DNA from: Ipomoea triloba
Taxonomy: Eukaryota > Streptophyta > Magnoliopsida > Solanales > Convolvulaceae
Reading direction: 5' to 3'
NCBI RefSeq assembly: GCF_003576645.1
Contig: NC_044924.1
Span: 18,466,801-18,530,800 of the forward strand
DNA: 64,000 nt
Part shown: in pieces, positions 54,401-64,000 of the stretch
Position numbering within the stretch: the first letter of the stretch is position 1
Layout of the letters: each line of letters starts with the position of its first letter
Position numbers and translations under genes: made by a program
Notes under the pieces: model-generated
Told to the model about the DNA's origin: nothing
What the model saw: only the letters and a program-made list of their open reading frames with translations
Database searches by the model: none

Positions 54401-57400
54401 TACGAGTCCTAATCGGCCACCTCCCCTCGCTTTGTCCAGGATGACGAGGCCCGGGAGAAGTGGTAGATCAAGTGTTTGTTAAAATGCCCCATCCGACTGA
54501 GGAGCCGGGAGTCCGAAGTGTGACGCCAATCGGTGATGGTGCCGAGGGCTCCCTTGATAGAAACCTAGTTGCATTGCCTAGAACACCCTATAGTAGTATC
54601 AAACATGACACCTAGATAGGACATCCATCTCCTTTCTTTCTTTAATTGATTACTTTTGTTTTACTTTTGTCAAACCTCTTCACCATGATTTCTTTTGCTT
54701 TGAGTGAATCTTGTAACTCTTGTCTCTTAACATCATAAAACTCACACGCTTGATTCGGTTCTAATTTGCCATCCTTGAGAACACGACACTCGGCGAACTA
54801 CTTCTCCGTTTTATTAAAACCAAAACGTCAAAACTACAAAATCACTAATATACATAACTCTCAAGGAGATCAAAAGACTCCCACTACAAGGCAATGATTG
54901 GCAAATCTTCTCCGTTCATATATCTTGTGTGGTTGATGTTTATCTTGATTTGCTTCTATTTACGACAAGGCTAGGTAGTAAAGTTATGTTGCGAGATATC
55001 GGGCCTATACGAGTCCTAATCGGCCACCTCCCCTCGCTTTGTCCAGGATGACGAGGCCCGGGAGAAGTGGTAGATCAAGTGTTTGTTAAAATGCCCCATC
55101 CGACTGAGGAGCCGGGAGTCCGAAGTGTGACGCCAATCGGTGATGGTGCCGAGGGCTCCCTTGATAGAAACCTAGTTGCATTGCCTAGAACACCCTATAG
55201 TAGTATCAAACATGACACCTAGATAGGACATCCATCTCCTTTCTTTCTTTAATTGATTACTTTTGTTTTACTTTTGTCAAACCTCTTCACCATGATTTCT
55301 TTTGCTTTGAGTGAATCTTGTAACTCTTGTCTCTTAACATCATAAAACTCACACGCTTGATTCGGTTCTAATTTGCCATCCTTGAGAACACGACACTCGG
55401 CGAACTACTTCTCCGTTTTATTAAAACCAAAACGTCAAAACTACAAAATCACTAATATACATAACTCTCAAGGAGATCAAAAGACTCCCACTACAAGGCA
55501 ATGATTGGCAAATCTTCTCCGTTCATATATCTTGTGTGGTTGATGTTTATCTTGATTTGCTTCTATTTACGACAAGGCTAGGTAGTAAAGTTATGTTGCG
55601 AGATATCGGGCCTATACGAGTCCTAATCGGCCACCTCCCCTCGCTTTGTCCAGGATGACGAGGCCCGGGAGAAGTGGTAGATCAAGTGTTTGTTAAAATG
55701 CCCCATCCGACTGAGGAGCCGGGAGTCCGAAGTGTGACGCCAATCGGTGATGGTGCCGAGGGCTCCCTTGATAGAAACCTAGTTGCATTGCCTAGAACAC
55801 CCTATAGTAGTATCAAACATGACACCTAGATAGGACATCCATCTCCTTTCTTTCTTTAATTGATTACTTTTGTTTTACTTTTGTCAAACCTCTTCACCAT
55901 GATTTCTTTTGCTTTGAGTGAATCTTGTAACTCTTGTCTCTTAACATCATAAAACTCACACGCTTGATTCGGTTCTAATTTGCCATCCTTGAGAACACGA
56001 CACTCGGCGAACTACTTCTCCGTTTTATTAAAACCAAAACGTCAAAACTACAAAATCACTAATATACATAACTCTCAAGGAGATCAAAAGACTCCCACTA
56101 CAAGGCAATGATTGGCAAATCTTCTCCGTTCATATATCTTGTGTGGTTGATGTTTATCTTGATTTGCTTCTTTTTACGACAAGGCTAGGTAGTAAAGTTA
56201 TGTTGCGAGATATCGGGCCTATACGAGTCCTAATCGGCCACCTCCCCTCGCTTTGTCCAGGATGACGAGGCCCGGGAGAAGTGGTAGATCAAGTGTTTGT
56301 TAAAATGCCCCATCCGACTGAGGAGCCGGGAGTCCGAAGTGTGACGCCAATCGGTGATGGTGCCGAGGGCTCCCTTGATAGAAACCTAGTTGCATTGCCT
56401 AGAACACCCTATAGTAGTATCAAACATGACACCTAGATAGGACATCCATCTCCTTTCTTTCTTTAATTGATTACTTTTGTTTTACTTTTGTCAAACCTCT
56501 TCACCATGATTTCTTTTGCTTTGAGTGAATCTTGTAACTCTTGTCTCTTAACATCATAAAACTCACACGCTTGATTCGGTTCTAATTTGCCATCCTTGAG
56601 AACACGACACTCGGCGAACTACTTCTCCGTTTTATTAAAACCAAAACGTCAAAACTACAAAATCACTAATATACATAACTCTCAAGGAGATCAAAAGACT
56701 CCCACTACAAGGCAATGATTGGCAAATCTTCTCCGTTCATATATCTTGTGTGGTTGATGTTTATCTTGATTTGCTTCTATTTACGACAAGGCTAGGTAGT
56801 AAAGTTATGTTGCGAGATATCGGGCCTATACGAGTCCTAATCGGCCACCTCCCCTCGCTTTGTCCAGGATGACGAGGCCCGGGAGAAGTGGTAGATCAAG
56901 TGTTTGTTAAAATGCCCCATCCGACTGAGGAGCCGGGAGTCCGAAGTGTGACGCCAATCGGTGATGGTGCCGAGGGCTCCCTTGATAGAAACCTAGTTGC
57001 ATTGCCTAGAACACCCTATAGTAGTATCAAACATGACACCTAGATAGGACATCCATCTCCTTTCTTTCTTTAATTGATTACTTTTGTTTTACTTTTGTCA
57101 AACCTCTTCACCATGATTTCTTTTGCTTTGAGTGAATCTTGTAACTCTTGTCTCTTAACATCATAAAACTCACACGCTTGATTCGGTTCTAATTTGCCAT
57201 CCTTGAGAACACGACACTCGGCGAACTACTTCTCCGTTTTATTAAAACCAAAACGTCAAAACTACAAAATCACTAATATACATAACTCTCAAGGAGATCA
57301 AAAGACTCCCACTACAAGGCAATGATTGGCAAATCTTCTCCGTTCATATATCTTGTGTGGTTGATGTTTATCTTGATTTGCTTCTTTTTACGACAAGGCT

Positions 57401-60400
57401 AGGTAGTAAAGTTATGTTGCGAGATATCGGGCCTATACGAGTCCTAATCGGCCACCTCCCCTCGCTTTGTCCAGGATGACGAGGCCCGGGAGAAGTGGTA
57501 GATCAAGTGTTTGTTAAAATGCCCCATCCGACTGAGGAGCCGGGAGTCCGAAGTGTGACGCCAATCGGTGATGGTGCCGAGGGCTCCCTTGATAGAAACC
57601 TAGTTGCATTGCCTAGAACACCCTATAGTAGTATCAAACATGACACCTAGATAGGACATCCATCTCCTTTCTTTCTTTAATTGATTACTTTTGTTTTACT
57701 TTTGTCAAACCTCTTCACCATGATTTCTTTTGCTTTGAGTGAATCTTGTAACTCTTGTCTCTTAACATCATAAAACTCACACGCTTGATTCGGTTCTAAT
57801 TTGCCATCCTTGAGAACACGACACTCGGCGAACTACTTCTCCGTTTTATTAAAACCAAAACGTCAAAACTACAAAATCACTAATATACATAACTCTCAAG
57901 GAGATCAAAAGACTCCCACTACAAGGCAATGATTGGCAAATCTTCTCCGTTCATATATCTTGTGTGGTTGATGTTTATCTTGATTTGCTTCTTTTTACGA
58001 CAAGGCTAGGTAGTAAAGTTATGTTGCGAGATATCGGGCCTATACGAGTCCTAATCGGCCACCTCCCCTCGCTTTGTCCAGGATGACGAGGCCCGGGAGA
58101 AGTGGTAGATCAAGTGTTTGTTAAAATGCCCCATCCGACTGAGGAGCCGGGAGTCCGAAGTGTGACGCCAATCGGTGATGGTGCCGAGGGCTCCCTTGAT
58201 AGAAACCTAGTTGCATTGCCTAGAACACCCTATAGTAGTATCAAACATGACACCTAGATAGGACATCCATCTCCTTTCTTTCTTTAATTGATTACTTTTG
58301 TTTTACTTTTGTCAAACCTCTTCACCATGATTTCTTTTGCTTTGAGTGAATCTTGTAACTCTTGTCTCTTAACATCATAAAACTCACACGCTTGATTCGG
58401 TTCTAATTTGCCATCCTTGAGAACACGACACTCGGCGAACTACTTCTCCGTTTTATTAAAACCAAAACGTCAAAACTACAAAATCACTAATATACATAAC
58501 TCTCAAGGAGATCAAAAGACTCCCACTACAAGGCAATGATTGGCAAATCTTCTCCGTTCATATATCTTGTGTGGTTGATGTTTATCTTGATTTGCTTCTA
58601 TTTACGACAAGGCTAGGTAGTAAAGTTATGTTGCGAGATATCGGGCCTATACGAGTCCTAATCGGCCACCTCCCCTCGCTTTGTCCAGGATGACGAGGCC
58701 CGGGAGAAGTGGTAGATCAAGTGTTTGTTAAAATGCCCCATCCGACTGAGGAGCCGGGAGTCCGAAGTGTGACGCCAATCGGTGATGGTGCCGAGGGCTC
58801 CCTTGATAGAAACCTAGTTGCATTGCCTAGAACACCCTATAGTAGTATCAAACATGACACCTAGATAGGACATCCATCTCCTTTCTTTCTTTAATTGATT
58901 ACTTTTGTTTTACTTTTGTCAAACCTCTTCACCATGATTTCTTTTGCTTTGAGTGAATCTTGTAACTCTTGTCTCTTAACATCATAAAACTCACACGCTT
59001 GATTCGGTTCTAATTTGCCATCCTTGAGAACACGACACTCGGCGAACTACTTCTCCGTTTTATTAAAACCAAAACGTCAAAACTACAAAATCACTAATAT
59101 ACATAACTCTCAAGGAGATCAAAAGACTCCCACTACAAGGCAATGATTGGCAAATCTTCTCCGTTCATATATCTTGTGTGGTTGATGTTTATCTTGATTT
59201 GCTTCTTTTTACGACAAGGCTAGGTAGTAAAGTTATGTTGCGAGATATCGGGCCTATACGAGTCCTAATCGGCCACCTCCCCTCGCTTTGTCCAGGATGA
59301 CGAGGCCCGGGAGAAGTGGTAGATCAAGTGTTTGTTAAAATGCCCCATCCGACTGAGGAGCCGGGAGTCCGAAGTGTGACGCCAATCGGTGATGGTGCCG
59401 AGGGCTCCCTTGATAGAAACCTAGTTGCATTGCCTAGAACACCCTATAGTAGTATCAAACATGACACCTAGATAGGACATCCATCTCCTTTCTTTCTTTA
59501 ATTGATTACTTTTGTTTTACTTTTGTCAAACCTCTTCACCATGATTTCTTTTGCTTTGAGTGAATCTTGTAACTCTTGTCTCTTAACATCATAAAACTCA
59601 CACGCTTGATTCGGTTCTAATTTGCCATCCTTGAGAACACGACACTCGGCGAACTACTTCTCCGTTTTATTAAAACCAAAACGTCAAAACTACAAAATCA
59701 CTAATATACATAACTCTCAAGGAGATCAAAAGACTCCCACTACAAGGCAATGATTGGCAAATCTTCTCCGTTCATATATCTTGTGTGGTTGATGTTTATC
59801 TTGATTTGCTTCTTTTTACGACAAGGCTAGGTAGTAAAGTTATGTTGCGAGATATCGGGCCTATACGAGTCCTAATCGGCCACCTCCCCTCGCTTTGTCC
59901 AGGATGACGAGGCCCGGGAGAAGTGGTAGATCAAGTGTTTGTTAAAATGCCCCATCCGACTGAGGAGCCGGGAGTCCGAAGTGTGACGCCAATCGGTGAT
60001 GGTGCCGAGGGCTCCCTTGATAGAAACCTAGTTGCATTGCCTAGAACACCCTATAGTAGTATCAAACATGACACCTAGATAGGACATCCATCTCCTTTCT
60101 TTCTTTAATTGATTACTTTTGTTTTACTTTTGTCAAACCTCTTCACCATGATTTCTTTTGCTTTGAGTGAATCTTGTAACTCTTGTCTCTTAACATCATA
60201 AAACTCACACGCTTGATTCGGTTCTAATTTGCCATCCTTGAGAACACGACACTCGGCGAACTACTTCTCCGTTTTATTAAAACCAAAACGTCAAAACTAC
60301 AAAATCACTAATATACATAACTCTCAAGGAGATCAAAAGACTCCCACTACAAGGCAATGATTGGCAAATCTTCTCCGTTCATATATCTTGTGTGGTTGAT

Positions 60401-60740
60401 GTTTATCTTGATTTGCTTCTTTTTACGACAAGGCTAGGTAGTAAAGTTATGTTGCGAGATATCGGGCCTATACGAGTCCTAATCGGCCACCTCCCCTCGC
60501 TTTGTCCAGGATGACGAGGCCCGGGAGAAGTGGTAGATCAAGTGTTTGTTAAAATGCCCCATCCGACTGAGGAGCCGGGAGTCCGAAGTGTGACGCCAAT
60601 CGGTGATGGTGCCGAGGGCTCCCTTGATAGAAACCTAGTTGCATTGCCTAGAACACCCTATAGTAGTATCAAACATGACACCTAGATAGGACATCCATCT
60701 CCTTTCTTTCTTTAATTGATTACTTTTGTTTTACTTTTGT
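42478..60740. repeat. Uniform block: 30 monomers of exactly 607 bp
   Basis: The marker 'aggacatcc' recurs at exact 607-base steps from 42478 to 60688 (18210 bases, 30 monomers). As read by eye, the monomers are the same except at monomer position 341, where A or T follows 'tgcttct' (42818 is A, 43425 is T). In order the 30 monomers read A T T A T T A A A A A A T A A A A A A A A A T A T T A T T T. Each monomer has one CCCGGG and one GATATC, so SmaI or EcoRV should give a 607-bp ladder. No frame longer than 60 codons persists. The uniformity means very recent amplification or an assembler repeating one consensus; the true copy number is unknown. Confidence 0.95.
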
Positions 60741-60843
60741 CAAACATCTTCACCATGATTTCTTTTGCTTTGAGTGAATCTTGTAACTCTTGTCGCTTAA
60801 CATCATAAAACTCACACGCTTGATTCGGTTCTAATTTGCCATC

Positions 60844-61843
60844 NNNNNNNNNNNNNNNNNNNNNNNNNNNNNNNNNNNNNNNNNNNNNNNNNNNNNNNNN
60901 NNNNNNNNNNNNNNNNNNNNNNNNNNNNNNNNNNNNNNNNNNNNNNNNNNNNNNNNNNNNNNNNNNNNNNNNNNNNNNNNNNNNNNNNNNNNNNNNNNNN
61001 NNNNNNNNNNNNNNNNNNNNNNNNNNNNNNNNNNNNNNNNNNNNNNNNNNNNNNNNNNNNNNNNNNNNNNNNNNNNNNNNNNNNNNNNNNNNNNNNNNNN
61101 NNNNNNNNNNNNNNNNNNNNNNNNNNNNNNNNNNNNNNNNNNNNNNNNNNNNNNNNNNNNNNNNNNNNNNNNNNNNNNNNNNNNNNNNNNNNNNNNNNNN
61201 NNNNNNNNNNNNNNNNNNNNNNNNNNNNNNNNNNNNNNNNNNNNNNNNNNNNNNNNNNNNNNNNNNNNNNNNNNNNNNNNNNNNNNNNNNNNNNNNNNNN
61301 NNNNNNNNNNNNNNNNNNNNNNNNNNNNNNNNNNNNNNNNNNNNNNNNNNNNNNNNNNNNNNNNNNNNNNNNNNNNNNNNNNNNNNNNNNNNNNNNNNNN
61401 NNNNNNNNNNNNNNNNNNNNNNNNNNNNNNNNNNNNNNNNNNNNNNNNNNNNNNNNNNNNNNNNNNNNNNNNNNNNNNNNNNNNNNNNNNNNNNNNNNNN
61501 NNNNNNNNNNNNNNNNNNNNNNNNNNNNNNNNNNNNNNNNNNNNNNNNNNNNNNNNNNNNNNNNNNNNNNNNNNNNNNNNNNNNNNNNNNNNNNNNNNNN
61601 NNNNNNNNNNNNNNNNNNNNNNNNNNNNNNNNNNNNNNNNNNNNNNNNNNNNNNNNNNNNNNNNNNNNNNNNNNNNNNNNNNNNNNNNNNNNNNNNNNNN
61701 NNNNNNNNNNNNNNNNNNNNNNNNNNNNNNNNNNNNNNNNNNNNNNNNNNNNNNNNNNNNNNNNNNNNNNNNNNNNNNNNNNNNNNNNNNNNNNNNNNNN
61801 NNNNNNNNNNNNNNNNNNNNNNNNNNNNNNNNNNNNNNNNNNN
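60844..61843. other. Assembly gap of unknown size (1000 N)
   Basis: Exactly 1000 N, a conventional placeholder for a gap of unknown length. It lies right after the uniform block, where the last bases (60741 on) already carry changes (caaacatcttc, cttgtcgctt). The assembler probably gave up inside the array here. Long frames that cross it are meaningless. Confidence 0.98.
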
Positions 61844-63247
61844 CGCCAATCGGTGATGGTGCCGAGGGCTCCTTTGATAGAAACCTAGTTGCATTGCCTA
61901 GAACACCCTATAGTAGTATCAAACATGACACCTAGATAGGACATCCACCTCCTTTCTTTCTTTAATTGATTACTTTTATCAAACCTCTTCACCATGATTT
62001 CTTTTGCTTTGACTGAATCTTGTAACTCTTGTCTCTTAACATCATAAAAGTCACACGCTTGATTCGCTTCCAATTCGCCATCCTTGAGAACAGGACACTC
62101 GGGGAACTTCTTCTCCGTTTTATTAAAACCAAAACGTCAAAACTACAATGTCACTAATATACGTAACTCTCAAGGAGATAAAAAGACTCCCACTACAAGG
62201 CAATGAATGGCAAATCTTCTCCGTTCATATATCTTGTGTGGTTGATGTTTATCTTGATTTGCTTCTATTTACGACAAGGCTAGGTAGTAAAGTTATGTTG
62301 CGAGATATCGGGCCTATACGAGTCCTAATCGGCCACCTCCCCTCGCTTTGTCCAGGATGACGAGGCCCGGGAGAAGTGGTAGATCAAGTGTTTGTTAAAA
62401 TGCCCCATCCGACTGAGGAGCCGGGAGTCCGAAGTGTGACGCCAATCGGTGATGGTGCCGAGGGCTCCCTTGATAGAAACCTAGTTGCATTGCCTAGAAC
62501 ACCCTATAGTAGTATCAAACATGACACCTAGATAGGACATCCATCTCCTTTCTTTCTTTAATTGATTACTTTTGTTTTACTTTTGTCAAACCTCTTCACC
62601 ATGATTTCTTTTGCTTTGAGTGAATCTTGTAACTCTTGTCTCTTAACATCATAAAACTCACACGCTTGATTCGGTTCTAATTTGCCATCCTTGAGAACAC
62701 GACACTCGGCGAACTACTTCTCCGTTTTATTAAAACCAAAACGTCAAAACTACAAAATCACTAATATACATAACTCTCAAGGAGATCAAAAGACTCCCAC
62801 TACAAGGCAATGATTGGCAAATCTTCTCCGTTCATATATCTTGTGTGGTTGATGTTTATCTTGATTTGCTTCTTTTTACGACAAGGCTAGGTAGTAAAGT
62901 TATGTTGCGAGATATCGGGCCTATACGAGTCCTAATCGGCCACCTCCCCTCGCTTTGTCCAGGATGACGAGGCCCGGGAGAAGTGGTAGATCAAGTGTTT
63001 GTTAAAATGCCCCATCCGACTGAGGAGCCGGGAGTCCGAAGTGTGACGCCAATCGGTGATGGTGCCGAGGGCTCCCTTGATAGAAACCTAGTTGCATTGC
63101 CTAGAACACCCTATAGTAGTATCAAACATGACACCTAGATAGGACATCCATCTCCTTTCTTTCTTTAATTGATTACTTTTGTTTTACTTTTGTCAAACCT
63201 CTTCACCATGATTTCTTTTGCTTTGAGTGAATCTTGTAACTCTTGTC
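61844..63247. repeat. Satellite array, mosaic right block
   Basis: The monomer at about 61938-62534 has edge-type sequence in its first third (aaagtcacacgc, gattcgcttccaattcgcc, cggggaacttcttc) and a 10-base deletion near 61970 that takes out part of ttgttttactttt. From about 62230 it is central type. The next monomer, from 62535, is a perfect central-type 607-bp copy. The mosaic suggests exchange between edge-type and central-type repeats. Confidence 0.88.
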
Positions 63248-64000
63248 TTTAACATCATAAAAGTCACACGCTTGATTCGGTTCCAATTTGCCATCCTTGA
63301 GAACACGACACTCGTCGAACTTCTTTTCCGTTTGATTAAAATCAAAACGTCAAAACTGCAACATCACTAATATACATAACTCTCAAGGAGATCAAAAGAC
63401 TCCCACTACAAGGCAATGAATGACAAATCTTCTCCGTTCATATATCTTGAGTGGTTGATGTTTATCTTGATTTGCTTTTATTTACGACTAGGATAGGTAG
63501 TAAAGTTAGGGTAAGTATAGGTTGCAAGATATCGGGCCAATACGAGTCCTAATCGGCCATATCCCCAGCCTTTGTCCGGGATGACGAGGCCCGGTAGCAA
63601 TGGTAGACCAAGTGTTTGTTAAAATGCCCCATTCGACTGAGGAGCCGGGAGGCCGAAGTGTGAGGCCAATCGGTGATGGTGCCGTGGGCACCCTTGATAG
63701 AAACCTAGTTCCATTGCCTAGAACACCCTATAGTAGTATAAAAAATGACACCTAGATAAGACATCCATCTCCTTTCTTCCTTTAATTGATTACTTTTGTT
63801 TTACTTTTGTCAAACATCTTCACTATGATTTCTTTTGCTTTTAGTGAATCTTGTAACTCTTGTCTCTTAACATCATAAATGTCACACGCTTGATTTGGTT
63901 CCAATTTGTCATCCTTAAGAACACGACACTCGGAGAACGTCTTATCCGTCTTATCACTATCCACACCTAAACCAAAACATCAAAACTACAACATCACTAA
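63248..64000. repeat. Edge-type satellite monomers (right end)
   Basis: The array returns to the divergent type seen at the left end: ttccaattt, aaagtcacacgc, and an extra segment gggtaagtataggttgcaagatatc at about 63508-63532. The final stretch reads ttatcactatccacacctaaacc, as in the first monomer at about 1480-1503. The array or its flank continues past the window. Confidence 0.85.
63782..63964 (-). pseudogene. Exon-like remnant carried in the satellite
   Basis: On the minus strand a frame of about 60 codons runs from a GTG at 63964 to TAA at 63782, with no ATG. Just upstream the minus strand reads tgttttggtttag, which resembles a plant splice acceptor, so the block looks like a downstream or last exon rather than a whole gene. 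It is hydrophilic and rich in Lys, Asp and Glu, with PNQACDIYDVKRQELQDSLK in the middle. I do not recognise the family. The same block lies in every monomer. It is open in the edge monomer at about 2521-2690, has an in-frame TGA in the first monomer (about 1378), and in central monomers has TAG where this copy reads ACG (cggagaagTAGttcgccgag). It could be a relic of the gene fragment from which the satellite grew, or chance. Confidence 0.4.

Noticed and set aside
42478..60740. Array as a CRISPR locus or other direct-repeat system
   Set aside because: The repeat is the full 607 bases with no unique spacers, and there are no cas-like genes. The setting is a plant genome.

Overview
The window is almost entirely one tandem satellite array, and it contains no gene I can support. 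The setting is nuclear DNA of a flowering plant, probably a eudicot. The reasons are a long 607-bp satellite, an LTR of the plant retrotransposon type (TGTAATACCCC...GGGGTGTTACA with a 5-bp target duplication), AT-rich non-coding sequence, and draft-assembly gaps. No bacterial or viral genes, rRNA, tRNA or CRISPR are visible. I cannot name the species or the chromosome position.

Layout: (1) 1-1149 is the 5' part of an LTR on the minus strand, running off the left edge. (2) 1150-3108 holds divergent 'edge-type' monomers. (3) 3109-15733 holds heterogeneous monomers with several short-deletion types and two N gaps. (4) 15739-18215 is a complete solo LTR (2477 bp) flanked by CGACT on both sides, inserted inside a monomer and related to the left-edge LTR. 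(5) 18216-34802 is again heterogeneous array. (6) 34803-39138 holds about seven identical copies of a 606-bp variant. (7) 39139-42477 is a mixed block. (8) 42478-60740 is 30 consecutive monomers of exactly 607 bp that, as read by eye, differ at a single A/T site. (9) 60844-61843 is a 1000-N gap. (10) 61844-64000 returns through mosaic monomers to edge-type sequence at the right end.

The array is old and divergent at both ends and homogenised in the middle, which is the pattern expected from unequal exchange or gene conversion. The minus strand of every monomer carries a short exon-like block with a possible splice acceptor. It is open in some edge monomers and broken by a stop in the central ones, so the satellite may have grown from a gene fragment. 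There is no sign that it makes protein now.

Two warnings matter for any reuse. Local duplications of exactly 42 bp occur at several unrelated places and slide along the monomer. This fits contigs with a 42-base overlap being abutted without trimming better than it fits biology. The perfect 607-bp and 606-bp blocks, the single N bases and the gaps also mean that copy number here should not be trusted. No previously undescribed gene system was found; the interest lies in the satellite's structure, its possible origin, and how far the assembly can be believed.
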